Shown here: positions 8,378 to 17,258 of the stretch, in pieces | Position numbering within the stretch: the first letter of the stretch is position 1 | Layout of the letters: every line of letters begins with the position of its first letter | DNA from: Rhabdothermincola salaria | GTDB taxonomy: Bacteria; Actinomycetota; Acidimicrobiia; Acidimicrobiales; Acidimicrobilacustridaceae | DNA: 64,000 nt | Assembly: GCF_021246445.1 (NCBI RefSeq) | Contig: NZ_JAJQXW010000001.1 | Span: 558,001-622,000 of the forward strand | Direction: 5' to 3' | The notes under the pieces: generated by a model | Told to the model about the DNA's origin: nothing | Seen by the model: only the letters and a program-made list of their open reading frames with translations | Databases searched by the model: none | Translations under genes and position numbers: made by a program

Positions 8378-10027
8378 ATGCAGATGGAACGTGCCAACGG
8401 AACGGCACGAGCACGGTGGCTGAGGGCGCTCGGCCTCGTCGTGTTCACCTTGTTGGTCGCCACGTCGTGCGCGAGCAGCGGTGACGACAGCTCGGCCGAC
8501 GGCGACGGCGGCGGGGCCCTGCTCGAGGAGGGCCTCACGTCGGGTCTGGTGAACGTGGAGGAGGCGCCCGAGCCCCAACAGGGCGGCACCCTCACGATGG
8601 GCATGTTCTCCCCGGTGCGCAGTCTGGACCCGGCCGTCATCACCGGCAGCGGCACCGCGGGCGGCATCGAGCTGGCTGCGCTCTACGACGTGTTGATGCG
8701 CTTCGACCGTGAGGCGGACGAGTACGTGCCGCAGCTGGCCGAGAGCCTGACGCCGAACGACGACTTCACCGAGTGGACCCTGAAGCTGCGGCCGGAGGTC
8801 ACGTTCACCGACGGCACCCCGCTCGACGCGGAGGCGGTGGTGTTCAACCTCCAGCGCCACGTCGACGAGCAGAACCGCACCGGGGCGCTGCTGAACGGCA
8901 TCACGTTCGAGGCGACGGACGCCCAGACGGTGACCTTCACCCTGGACGACCCGTGGGCCGGGTTCCCGTGGTTGCTGTCGTGGACGGCGGGCTACATCGC
9001 CTCGCCCACCGCGATCCAGGCCGATCCGGAGGGCTGGGCGTCGAACCCCGTCGGCGCCGGTCCGTTCGTGCTCGACGAGTTCGCCGCCAACGAGGTGCTG
9101 TCGGTCAACGCCAACGAGGACTACTGGAACGGCCGTCCGAACCTCGACCAGGTTCGCTTCACCCTGCTCCAGGGTGCCCAGCCGACGGCGGACGCCATCC
9201 TCGCGGGTGACTTCCAGGCCGGCTTCGTGCGCGACCCGGAGCCCGTTCGTGAGCTGATCGACGCCGGCTACCCCGGCTATCTGGTGTTGAACAACAGCGG
9301 CGAGATCATCTTGTTGAACAACGGGTCTCGCGGTCAGACCGATCGCCCGACCGCCGATCCCCGCGTCCGCCTCGCTGTTCGTCACGCTGTCGACTCCGAG
9401 GCGTACAACGAGCGTGGCTACAACGGCCAGGGCTTCCCGGCGTACACGGTGATGGGTCCCTCGTCGCAGTGGAGCACCGAGTCGTCGATCGAGCCGAACC
9501 CCGAAGAGGCTCAGCGCCTCGTCGAAGAGGTGAAGGCCGAGGACGGCTGGGACGGCAGCCTCAGCATCATCACCACCGTCGGCTCCGAGGACCGGGCGCT
9601 GAGCACCCAGGCCTCGCTGAACGCCGTGGGGATGGACGTGGAGGTGGACGTCGTCCCGACCGTCTCGGACATGTTGAACCGGGTGTTCGTCGATGCCAAC
9701 TTCGACATGATCCTGTGGGGCATGAGCGTCGACGACGCCGAGCCCTGGGTGGCGATGTACCGGGACCTGTCGAGTGAGAGCGCCACCAACCCGAGCGGCT
9801 ACGCCAGCGCCGAGATGGACGCGCTGCTCACCGAGCTGCGCGCCGCCAGCGACGAGGCCGAGACCCAGGAGGTCCTCGACGAGGTCCAGGCGTTGTGGGA
9901 TGTGGACCAGCCGGCAGTGAACCTGTCGCAGCAGCCCGACCTCATCGCGTGGGCTCCTGACGTGTACGGCATGGTGCCGACCGTCGCGTCGATGGTCCTG
10001 CTCGACCAGGCGTTCATCGCCGACTGA
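8378..10027 (+). CDS. ABC transporter substrate-binding lipoprotein, family 5 (oligopeptide/nickel type)
   Basis: Captures a peptide or similar solute outside the membrane for an ABC importer. The 549 residues begin with a lipoprotein signal peptide ending in a lipobox (LLVATSC, Cys near residue 30), then an Asp/Ser-rich linker and a SBP_bac_5 domain: TLTMGMFSPVRSLDP, QLAESLTPNDDFTEWTLKLR and FTDGTPLDAEAVVFNLQRH are its usual N-terminal landmarks. ATG 8378 or 8384 may be the start; AGG at 8371-8373 lies before both. No cognate permease or ATPase is encoded nearby, so it is an orphan here. A strong hairpin follows it. Confidence 0.9.
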   Translation: MQMERANGTARARWLRALGLVVFTLLVATSCASSGDDSSADGDGGGALLEEGLTSGLVNVEEAPEPQQGGTLTMGMFSPVRSLDPAVITGSGTAGGIELAALYDVLMRFDREADEYVPQLAESLTPNDDFTEWTLKLRPEVTFTDGTPLDAEAVVFNLQRHVDEQNRTGALLNGITFEATDAQTVTFTLDDPWAGFPWLLSWTAGYIASPTAIQADPEGWASNPVGAGPFVLDEFAANEVLSVNANEDYWNGRPNLDQVRFTLLQGAQPTADAILAGDFQAGFVRDPEPVRELIDAGYPGYLVLNNSGEIILLNNGSRGQTDRPTADPRVRLAVRHAVDSEAYNERGYNGQGFPAYTVMGPSSQWSTESSIEPNPEEAQRLVEEVKAEDGWDGSLSIITTVGSEDRALSTQASLNAVGMDVEVDVVPTVSDMLNRVFVDANFDMILWGMSVDDAEPWVAMYRDLSSESATNPSGYASAEMDALLTELRAASDEAETQEVLDEVQALWDVDQPAVNLSQQPDLIAWAPDVYGMVPTVASMVLLDQAFIAD

Positions 10028-10061
10028 TCGCTTCGCCCCCTGAGCGGGGCTGAGCAGATCT

Positions 10062-10100
10062 CGAGTGCAGGGGCCCGACCACCTCGGGCCCCTGCACTCG
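10062..10100 (+). terminator. Perfect 17-bp stem hairpin after binding-protein gene
   Basis: Arms 10062-10078 and 10084-10100 are exact reverse complements around a CCACC loop, 35 bases after the stop codon. The stem is GC rich and no T-run follows, as is common for terminators in high-GC actinobacteria. It isolates the lipoprotein gene from the next operon. Confidence 0.75.
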
Positions 10101-10154
10101 CGTCGAGGGGCGGTGGGAGGTGGCAACCGGACCGGGGCCCTGTGCGTCGGTGGC

Positions 10155-10160
10155 TAGAGT
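10155..10160 (+). promoter_or_regulatory. -10 box TAGAGT of the second polysaccharide operon
   Basis: TAGAGT fits TANNNT and would start RNA near 10167, about 30 bases before the chosen GTG at 10196. Its position argues against the alternative start at 10142, which would lie upstream of the promoter. Confidence 0.4.
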
Positions 10161-10195
10161 TGCGACCACGTGCGGTGGTCGGGTTGGAGCGGCGA

Positions 10196-10813
10196 GTGAA
10201 GCGGATGTTCGATGTGGTCGTGGCGGCGACCGCGCTGGTGGTGCTCTGGCCGGTTGTGGCCGTCGTGGCCGTGCTGGTGCGCCTGCGGCTGGGTTCGCCG
10301 GTGCTGTTTCGCCAGCGGCGCCTCGGCCGCATGGGCCGCCCGTTCGAGCTGGTGAAGTTCCGCACCATGACCGACGCTCGGGGCCCCGACGGGTCCCTGT
10401 TGCCCGATGCCGAGCGCCTGACCGGTCTCGGCCGGGTGCTGCGTCGCACGTCGTTGGACGAGCTGCCCGAGCTGGTGAACGTGCTGCGCGGTGAGATGAG
10501 CCTGGTGGGCCCTCGTCCGTTGCCGGAGCGCTATCTCGAGCGGTACAGCCCCGAGGAGCGCCGCCGCCACCTGGTCCGTCCTGGCATCACCGGCTGGGCC
10601 CAGGTGCAGGGCCGCAACGCCCTCGACTGGAACGAGCGCCTGGCGGCAGACGTCTGGTACGTCGACAACCGGTCGTTCCGCCTGGACCTGAAGATCCTGG
10701 CCCGCACCGTGGCCGTGGTTCTGCACGGTGGTGGGGTGAGCGCCCCGGACCATGCGACCATGGCCGAGCTCACCCCCCATGAGCAGCGCCGGGCGACGAG
10801 GATGGAACCGTGA
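10196..10813 (+). CDS. Lipid-carrier sugar-phosphate transferase (PglC-like short form)
   Basis: Initiates a second lipid-linked glycan. The 205 residues have one N-terminal hydrophobic segment with VKRMFDVVVAATALVVL, then SPVLFRQRRLGR, KFRTM, RTSLDELPELVNVL, GEMSLVGPRPLP and RPGITGWAQVQGRN: the complete monotopic phosphoglycosyl transferase core with its Asp-Glu dyad (LDELPE). GTG 10196 is chosen for GGAG six bases upstream; GTG 10142 is the longer alternative. The stop overlaps the aminotransferase start. Position beside a PglE-like enzyme suggests a 4-amino sugar as first residue. Confidence 0.88.
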   Translation: MKRMFDVVVAATALVVLWPVVAVVAVLVRLRLGSPVLFRQRRLGRMGRPFELVKFRTMTDARGPDGSLLPDAERLTGLGRVLRRTSLDELPELVNVLRGEMSLVGPRPLPERYLERYSPEERRRHLVRPGITGWAQVQGRNALDWNERLAADVWYVDNRSFRLDLKILARTVAVVLHGGGVSAPDHATMAELTPHEQRRATRMEP

Positions 10814-11985
10814 GCCGCATCTACCTGTCCGCCCCCGACGTGCGGGGCCCTGAGCGAGAGATGGTGCTGGCCGCCATCGACTCCAACTGGTGTGCCCCGA
10901 TCGGCCCGGACCTCGACGCCTTCGAAGCCGAGGTGGCCGAGCTCTCGGGCCGCCGCTTCGGGGTGGCCCTCGCCTCCGGCACCGCTGCGCTGCATCTGGC
11001 CCTGTTGGAGCTCGGGGTGAAGGCCGGCGACGAGGTCCTGGTGTCCACCTTCACCTTCGTCGCCTCGGCCGCGGCGGTCACGTACTGCGGGGCGACCCCG
11101 GTGTTCATCGACAGCGAGTCCGAGAGCTGGAACATGTCCCCGGAGCTGCTGGCCGAGGAGCTGGCCGATCGCCGCCGGGCGGGCCGTCCGATGCCGGCGG
11201 CGGCGATGGTGGTGGACCTCTACGGCCAGTGCGCCGACTACGACCGCATCGTGCCGATCCTGGCCGAGTACGAGGTGCCGCTCATCGAGGACGCGGCCGA
11301 GGCGATCGGGGCGGCGCTGGGGGAGCGGCCGGCCGGTTCGTTCGGTGAGGCCGCGGTGTTCTCGTTCAACGGCAACAAGCTGATCACCTCGTCGGGCGGC
11401 GGGATGCTGGTCACCGACGACGAGCACATGGCGCACCGGGTGCGCCACCTGGCCACTCAGGCCCGTGAGCGGGCCCCGCACTACGAGCACGTCGAGGTGG
11501 GCTTCAACTACCGCCTGTCCAATCTGTTGGCCGCCTTCGGGCGGGGCCAGCTCGTCGGGTTGTCCGACCGGATCGCCCGTCGAGCGGAGATCCGGTCTCT
11601 GTACGTCGACGTGTTCGCCGACGTCGACGGTGTGGAGTTCAACCCGATCGTCGACGGCCGCACCGTGAACCACTGGCTGACGTGCATCACCGTGGATGCC
11701 GAGCGGGCGGGCTTCAGCGCCGAGGAGCTGCGTCTTCACCTCGAGGCCTCCGACATCGAGTCCCGACCGTTGTGGAAGCCCATGCACCTCCAGCCCGTGT
11801 TCGTCGAGGCGCCGGCTCGCCTCGATGGCACGAGCGACGCGCTGTTCGCCACGGGTCTCTGTCTGCCGAGCGGCAGCGGCATGGACGACACCGAGCTGCG
11901 CCCCGCGCTCGACCAGATCACGTCATTCCTCGAGGTCTCCGGCGCTTCCAGCCCGGCCCCGAGCATCGTCAGGAGCACCAGTTGA
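10810..11985 (+). CDS. DegT/DnrJ/EryC1/StrS aminotransferase, PglE-like
   Basis: PLP enzyme that transaminates a UDP-4-keto-6-deoxy sugar to the 4-amino sugar. The start (RIYLSAPDVRGPEREMVLAA followed by SNWCAPIGP) closely follows the PglE/LegC subgroup pattern. Further landmarks are LASGTAALHLALLELG, FTFVASAAAVTYCGATPVF, EDAAEAIG and the PLP lysine in FSFNGNKLITSSGGG, then GFNYRLSNLLAAFGRGQL. 391 residues, the usual length. GTG at 10810 overlaps the previous stop as GTGA. With the dehydratase at 39,231 and acetyltransferase at 38,308 it could complete a bacillosamine-type route; that is inference. Confidence 0.88.
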   Translation: MSRIYLSAPDVRGPEREMVLAAIDSNWCAPIGPDLDAFEAEVAELSGRRFGVALASGTAALHLALLELGVKAGDEVLVSTFTFVASAAAVTYCGATPVFIDSESESWNMSPELLAEELADRRRAGRPMPAAAMVVDLYGQCADYDRIVPILAEYEVPLIEDAAEAIGAALGERPAGSFGEAAVFSFNGNKLITSSGGGMLVTDDEHMAHRVRHLATQARERAPHYEHVEVGFNYRLSNLLAAFGRGQLVGLSDRIARRAEIRSLYVDVFADVDGVEFNPIVDGRTVNHWLTCITVDAERAGFSAEELRLHLEASDIESRPLWKPMHLQPVFVEAPARLDGTSDALFATGLCLPSGSGMDDTELRPALDQITSFLEVSGASSPAPSIVRSTS

Positions 11986-12923
11986 AGGTCGTCGTCACCG
12001 GAGGTGCTGGGTTCATCGGCGCCAACACCTGCCGGCTGCTGGCCGAGCACAACATCGAGGCGGTTGCTCTCGACGACCTCTCGTCGGGGTTCCGGTCGAA
12101 CCTCGAGGGCATCGGTGCCACCCTCGTGGAGGGGTCGATCCTCGATGACACCGCCCTCGATGAGGTCCTCCCCGGGGCCGACGCCGTCATCCACCTGGCG
12201 GCTCGTCCGTCGGTACCCCGTTCGATCGCCGATCCGTGGAGTGCCCACGAGGTGAACGCCACCGGCACCGTGAAGGTGCTCGAGGCGGTGCGCCGTCACG
12301 ATGTCGGCCAAGTGGTCGTGGCATCGTCGTCGTCGGTCTACGGCGCCAACCCCACCCTGCCCAAGCAAGAGGACCTCACCCTGCGCCCGGTGAGCCCCTA
12401 CGCGGCATCGAAGCTGGCGACGGAGACCTACACCCTGGCCTGGGGCTCCAGCTACGGGATCAAGACCTTGGCCTTCCGCTTCTTCAACGTCTTCGGGCCC
12501 CTGCAGCCTGCCGGCCACGCCTACGCGGCGGTGGTTCCGGCCTTCGTCGACGCTGCTCTGGCCGGTCGGCCCCTACCGGTGAACGGCGACGGCAGCCAGA
12601 GCCGCGATTTCACGTTCGTTGACAGTGTGGCCAGTGTGCTCACTCGAGCGGTGACCGACCGGACCCATAGTCCGCTGCCGGTGAACCTGGCCTTCGGCAC
12701 GCGCACCACGCTCCTCGAGCTCATCGGTGAGCTCGAGACGATCTTGGGCCATCCATTGGAACGGGAGCATCGTGAGCCTCGAGCCGGCGACGTGCCCCAC
12801 TCCCAAGCCGACCAGACCCGGTTCCGTTCGCTGTTTCCGGACGTGGAACCGACGCCGCTGCCCGAGGCATTGGCTCGCACCGTCGCCTGGTTCCGCTCCA
12901 CTGGCGCCGGGGCCGCTACGTGA
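11982..12923 (+). CDS. NAD-dependent nucleotide-sugar epimerase (GalE/WbpP-like)
   Basis: A 313-residue extended SDR enzyme, probably a UDP-hexose or UDP-HexNAc 4-epimerase. It begins KVVVTGGAGFIGANTC (NAD-binding GxxGxxG), has the DDLSSG loop, HLAARPSVPRSI, the catalytic Ser region VVASSSSVYG and YAASK as the YxxxK. FFNVFGPLQ and SQSRDFTFVD are substrate-side landmarks. A TTG start at 11982 overlaps the aminotransferase stop as TTGA, with AGGAG a few bases upstream. Exact sugar specificity cannot be read. Confidence 0.87.
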   Translation: MKVVVTGGAGFIGANTCRLLAEHNIEAVALDDLSSGFRSNLEGIGATLVEGSILDDTALDEVLPGADAVIHLAARPSVPRSIADPWSAHEVNATGTVKVLEAVRRHDVGQVVVASSSSVYGANPTLPKQEDLTLRPVSPYAASKLATETYTLAWGSSYGIKTLAFRFFNVFGPLQPAGHAYAAVVPAFVDAALAGRPLPVNGDGSQSRDFTFVDSVASVLTRAVTDRTHSPLPVNLAFGTRTTLLELIGELETILGHPLEREHREPRAGDVPHSQADQTRFRSLFPDVEPTPLPEALARTVAWFRSTGAGAAT

Positions 12924-14710
12924 GTGGCTCCCACGACCACGCACCGCCGCAGGTCTATGGTGACGAAGCTATGGCCGCACCCCAACCCGCAGCCGCGACC
13001 GATCCTCGCGAGCACATCGCCATCCTGTGGCGTCGCAAGTGGTGGATCCTGGCCTGTGTGGTCGTCGCCGTAGCCGCCGCACTGGCGTACTCGCTCACCC
13101 GCACGGAGCTCTACCGGTCCACTACCCAGGTGGCCATCAGCGGCACACCGTCGCTCACCGGAACGGTGACCCAGCCCCAGAGCGTTGCCGCCGAGGTGAA
13201 CTTGGCCGACAGCGCCGTGGTGCGCTCGGTGGCCCGGGAACAGGTGGGTGCGGGCCCGACCCTCTCGGTGAGCGGCGACAACACCACCGCCTCGCTCACG
13301 TTCACGGCGGTGAGCGATGATGCCACGGTCGCCGCCGAGGCGGCCGACGCCTACGCCGCTGCCTTCATCGCCGAGCGTCAGTCGCAGAGCCTGGCCGAGT
13401 ACGAGGCCGCCAGTGCAGTACTGCAGGGCCAGCTCAACGACGTCGATGCTCAGATCGCCGAGGTCAACCAGCGCGAAGCCGAGGCGCTCGTGGGGGTGCT
13501 CGACCCCTTGGCTCGCGTGGCCATCGAGGCTGACTTCCAGGAAGAGCGCCAACCTCTGGAGGACGCCCGGGGCAGGTATCGGACTCTGCTCGACAACCTG
13601 AGCATCAACCTCGGGCTGGCCCAGAGCGGTGGGGTCCGAGTGACCGATCCCGCCACTGTCCCCTCGTCGCCGTTCTCGCCCGACATCGTCCGCAACGTGC
13701 TGCTGGCCGCCATCCTCGGTCTGGTGGCCGGCGTCGGCCTCGCCTACCTCCTCCAGTACCTCGACACCCGTCTGCGCACCGACCAGGAGCTCGAAGACGT
13801 CAGCGGCCTGCCAACGCTTACCGTGGTGCCCCTCTACGGCAGCCGGAAGCACCGGAAGAAGGGGGCCGCTACGCTCGACGAGGCCGGGGTGGTGTCCCTC
13901 GTGCAGCCCCGCTCGGACGTCGCCGAGGCATACCGCCGGCTGCGCACCTCGGTGCAGTTCCTGAGCATCGATCGGCCGCTGAAGACCCTGCAGGTCACGA
14001 GCCCGGGCCAGGGCGACGGCAAGACCACCACCGCCACCAACCTCGCCGTCACCGCAGCCCGGGCCGGTCAGCGAGTCGTGCTGATGGACTGCGATTTGCG
14101 CCGACCCCGGCTGCACGAGTGCTTCTCGCTCGCCAACGACACCGGTGTCACCACGGTGCTCACCGGCCAGTCGTCGCTCACTGAGGCCGTGCGACGGCTG
14201 CCGGATCTGCCCGGCCTGGTGATCCTGCCGACGGGCCCGGTGCCGCCGGACCCGGCCGAGTTGCTCGGCTCGGGACGGATGTCGGAGCTCATCGACCGGC
14301 TGGCCGAGTCGGCCGATCTGGTGATCATCGACACGCCGCCGGTGTTGGCGGTCTCGGATCCGCTGATCATGGCCGCACGTTCCGATGCGCTCTTGATGGT
14401 GGCGTCGGCCAGCCGCACGGACCGCCGCCAACTGGCGCGGGCCCTGGCCCAGCTCCGCCAGGTCGACGCCCCGCTCATCGGCACCGTCCTGAACCGCTTC
14501 GAGCCCGGACGCGTCTCTGGCTACGGGGGCTACGGCTATGGGTACGGCTATGGCCACTACCAGTCCGACGCGCCGGTGAGGAACGGAGCGCGACCCGACA
14601 TGGCCGGCGACCCGTTCGGGCCAGGTGTCACAACCGCCGGCACTGCAGCCAGTGCGGATCCTGACCAGGATCCGCCGGCCTCCCGTCGTTCCCGCTTGAT
14701 GCGACGCTGA
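12920..14710 (+). CDS. Second chain-length determinant / BY-type tyrosine kinase fusion
   Basis: 596 residues of the same architecture as the protein at 4,615. A Wzz domain is bounded by membrane helices near residues 40-60 and 255-275. A P-loop kinase follows, with Walker A GQGDGKTTT near 362, Walker A' LMDCDLRRPRL and Walker B LVIIDTPPVL. A Gly/Tyr tail (YGGYGYGYGYGHY) carries the likely phosphorylated tyrosines, and a further roughly 50 disordered residues follow it. GTG 12920 overlaps the epimerase stop. Two such proteins in one window suggest two separately regulated polymers. Confidence 0.92.
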   Translation: MSGSHDHAPPQVYGDEAMAAPQPAAATDPREHIAILWRRKWWILACVVVAVAAALAYSLTRTELYRSTTQVAISGTPSLTGTVTQPQSVAAEVNLADSAVVRSVAREQVGAGPTLSVSGDNTTASLTFTAVSDDATVAAEAADAYAAAFIAERQSQSLAEYEAASAVLQGQLNDVDAQIAEVNQREAEALVGVLDPLARVAIEADFQEERQPLEDARGRYRTLLDNLSINLGLAQSGGVRVTDPATVPSSPFSPDIVRNVLLAAILGLVAGVGLAYLLQYLDTRLRTDQELEDVSGLPTLTVVPLYGSRKHRKKGAATLDEAGVVSLVQPRSDVAEAYRRLRTSVQFLSIDRPLKTLQVTSPGQGDGKTTTATNLAVTAARAGQRVVLMDCDLRRPRLHECFSLANDTGVTTVLTGQSSLTEAVRRLPDLPGLVILPTGPVPPDPAELLGSGRMSELIDRLAESADLVIIDTPPVLAVSDPLIMAARSDALLMVASASRTDRRQLARALAQLRQVDAPLIGTVLNRFEPGRVSGYGGYGYGYGYGHYQSDAPVRNGARPDMAGDPFGPGVTTAGTAASADPDQDPPASRRSRLMRR

Positions 14711-14712
14711 CT

Positions 14713-15915
14713 ATGAATGCGGCGGCCGGCGGGCCGGGTGTGCCCCGGATCCTTTATCTCATCACCGACCCCATCAGCACCCGCCTGTTGAAGGGCCAGT
14801 TGGCCTACCTGCGCGACCACGGCTTCGACGTGGAACTGGCGTCGGCTCCCGGCGCCGACCTCCACGCCTTCGGGGCATCGGAGGGCGTGGTTGCGCACGA
14901 GCTGCCCTTCGTGCGCGAGCCCTCCCCCTGGAAGGACATGCGAGCCCTGGTGGCCACGGTGCGGCTGATCCGCCGGCGCCGGCCGCAGGTGGTGAGTGCT
15001 TCGACGCCCAAGGCGGGCCTGCTGGGCACGGTGGCGGCGTGGCTGTGCAGGGTGGGGGTGCGGGTGTATGTGGTGCGGGGCCTGCGCTTCGAGACCCTCA
15101 CTGGCCGTCGGCGCACGCTCTTCAAGGCGCTGGAGCGCCTGGCCGTCCGGTGCTCGACACAGACGCTGTTCAACAGTCGGAGCCTGCGGGCCTTGGCCGA
15201 GTACGAGGGGATCATCGCCCCGGGTCGCGGGATCGTGCTGGGAGCGGGGTCCGGCAACGGGGTAGACGTGGAGCGCTTCGCCAATCTGCCCGACAAGTCC
15301 GTGGTGCGGGCTGAGCTGGGCCTGCCGGACAACGCCTTTGTGGTCGGGTTCGTGGGACGCCTGGTGCGCGACAAGGGCTTCGTGGACCTCATCGAGGCTT
15401 TCGATATTGCGGCCCGGGTTCGGGAGGACATGCGCCTGCTGGTGGTGGGGGACTACGAACCGGGCGACCCGGTCGACGAGGCGACGCGGGTTCGGGTGGC
15501 GGCGGATATGCGGATCCTGCACGTCGGTTGGGTGGACGAGCCCGACCAGATGTACGCGGCCATGGACGTGTTGGCGTTCCCGTCGTTTCGGGAGGGGTTG
15601 CCCAATGCGCCTCTTGAGGCTCAAGCCGCTGGTGTCCCGGTCGTGGGGTATACGGCCACGGGGACGGTGGACGCGGTCTCGCCAGCGCCCTGCAGTCGTC
15701 TAGTTCAAATAGGAGACGTTCAGGCTCTAGCTACTGCGCTAGTTGCAGCGGCCAACTGTCCCGTCGCCGGTTCAAGCTCGTCATCGTGGGTGCGCGATCG
15801 CTTCGATCGCAGGCAAGTTCACTCGACGCTCCGAGATCACTTCGGACTCTGGCAGGGCGCCGTCGATGAGAAGTTTGCTGTGGGCATCCCCCGCTATAGC
15901 GGGGACACTCCGTGA
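14713..15915 (+). CDS. Glycosyltransferase family 4, with a composition break near its 3' end
   Basis: A 400-residue GT4 enzyme resembling WbpL-partner/PglA-type transferases: an N-terminal ILYLITDPISTRLLKGQ, STPKAGLLGTVAA and YVVRGLRFETLTGRR, then GSGNGVDVERF, FVGRLVRDKGFVDLIEAF and the catalytic-side PSFREGLPNAPLEAQAAGVPVVG. Up to about 15,690 it has the 70% GC style of its upstream neighbours. The last 75 codons use A/T-rich codons and a Ser-rich stretch, and the change continues into the following genes. The C-terminus may therefore have been replaced by recombination. Confidence 0.87.
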   Translation: MNAAAGGPGVPRILYLITDPISTRLLKGQLAYLRDHGFDVELASAPGADLHAFGASEGVVAHELPFVREPSPWKDMRALVATVRLIRRRRPQVVSASTPKAGLLGTVAAWLCRVGVRVYVVRGLRFETLTGRRRTLFKALERLAVRCSTQTLFNSRSLRALAEYEGIIAPGRGIVLGAGSGNGVDVERFANLPDKSVVRAELGLPDNAFVVGFVGRLVRDKGFVDLIEAFDIAARVREDMRLLVVGDYEPGDPVDEATRVRVAADMRILHVGWVDEPDQMYAAMDVLAFPSFREGLPNAPLEAQAAGVPVVGYTATGTVDAVSPAPCSRLVQIGDVQALATALVAAANCPVAGSSSSSWVRDRFDRRQVHSTLRDHFGLWQGAVDEKFAVGIPRYSGDTP

Positions 15916-17258
15916 ATATCCGTGTCAGTTGGTCCGGGATCGGCTTCATCGCGCTGACCGCGACCACTGTTCTCATACTCGCCGAGCCCTTCGTGCGTCT
16001 CGCCCTGTTCTCCATTCTTGTAGTCCTTCTGCTCTGGCACGTTCTGATTCCTCGAGCGACACTCCGCAGCCTCAGCGATGCTGAGCGCCAGGTACTAAGA
16101 GCCTTCCTGATCTTGAAAGGTGCGGCCGCTGTCGGGGCCTACGTGATCGGCTCAAACGCAGAAGCGCTCTTCAGTAGCGGTTGGGACAGTCAGGGTTATC
16201 ACAATCGTGCTGTGCAGATCTCGGCCGAGCTGGAGCTGACTGGAATCGCCACGAGTCAGCGCAGTGTGCCTGGTACTGGTGCCGTTGAGCTAAGTCTAGG
16301 CCATTTCTACCGGAGCCTCGGCGCTGATTCGCTTCTGATCGTGTCAGTCGCCGCCAGCTTCGTATCAGCCGTGGGCCTTGTCCTCTTCTGGATCTCGACA
16401 CGCGAGGTCGTGCGAGACTCCTGGCGACGGTGGTACGCATTGATTCTGTTCTTTGCTCCAACCACGATCTACTGGAGTTCAGGATTCGGCAAAGAGCCAC
16501 TAGTTCTCTTGGGTATTGGCTCGTTCGTTGCGTCAGTAGCACTGTGGCGCCGGGGCCGTAAGCCAGTGAGAGCGCTTCTGTACATCGCTGTCTTCGTCCT
16601 CACCGTAGGCATGATTCGTCCCCACATCGGAATGGTCGCGGTGGGTGCGCTCCTATTGCCGCTCCTCTTTGCACATGGAAGGGAGATAGCGCCGGTGCGT
16701 CGAGCGGTTGGCTTGCTCCTCGGTGCCGGAGTACTGCTCGCGTTGATTCCGCTCACTTCGTCACTTCTAAATGTTGAAGAGGGTGCGAGTCTGTATGACG
16801 CCGCAGTGGACCGAGCCGAGGCAACGTCGGAGGGACTCGGCGACGCCAGTTACGAGGCTCAACCCGTCAACTCATTTGGCTCCCTCCCTTCGGCTGTACT
16901 GACCACGCTCTTCCGCCCCTATCTCTGGGAGGCTCGTAGCGTATTTCAGCTGCTGACAGCCGCCGAGGCAGCCGCGGCCCTTGTGCTTGGTGTCTACGGC
17001 CTGGCGAAGGGCGGATTCTCTCGGCTGTATCGGCAGCGAGGGTTTTGGACACTCTATTCGTCCGGATACATTCTCGCTTTCAGTAGCGTTGTCGTGACTT
17101 ATGGCAACTTCGGACTGTTGGCGCGTCAACGAATGCAGGTCTGGCCCTTTATGTCGCTCCTGCTGGTCTTGGCCCTGCAGGAAGCGTCTTCGAATCGCTT
17201 ACCGAAGGCCTCGCCACGATCGACACCACATGACACCAAGTCGTCATGGACCCGCTGA
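15912..17258 (+). CDS. Polytopic membrane protein, possible polysaccharide polymerase (Wzy-like)
   Basis: 448 residues with roughly ten hydrophobic segments. A long extracytoplasmic loop after the third segment contains GWDSQGYHNRAVQIS. APTTIYWSSGFGKEPLVLLG and MIRPHIGMVAVGALL recall the repeated polar patches of glycan polymerases and lipid-linked-sugar glycosyltransferases. No domain is certain. The GTG start overlaps the previous stop as GTGA, and it is followed by another overlap, so it belongs to the same operon. A polymerase (Wzy) role is inferred from size, topology and neighbours. Its GC is clearly lower than at 14 kb. Confidence 0.6.
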   Translation: MNIRVSWSGIGFIALTATTVLILAEPFVRLALFSILVVLLLWHVLIPRATLRSLSDAERQVLRAFLILKGAAAVGAYVIGSNAEALFSSGWDSQGYHNRAVQISAELELTGIATSQRSVPGTGAVELSLGHFYRSLGADSLLIVSVAASFVSAVGLVLFWISTREVVRDSWRRWYALILFFAPTTIYWSSGFGKEPLVLLGIGSFVASVALWRRGRKPVRALLYIAVFVLTVGMIRPHIGMVAVGALLLPLLFAHGREIAPVRRAVGLLLGAGVLLALIPLTSSLLNVEEGASLYDAAVDRAEATSEGLGDASYEAQPVNSFGSLPSAVLTTLFRPYLWEARSVFQLLTAAEAAAALVLGVYGLAKGGFSRLYRQRGFWTLYSSGYILAFSSVVVTYGNFGLLARQRMQVWPFMSLLLVLALQEASSNRLPKASPRSTPHDTKSSWTR

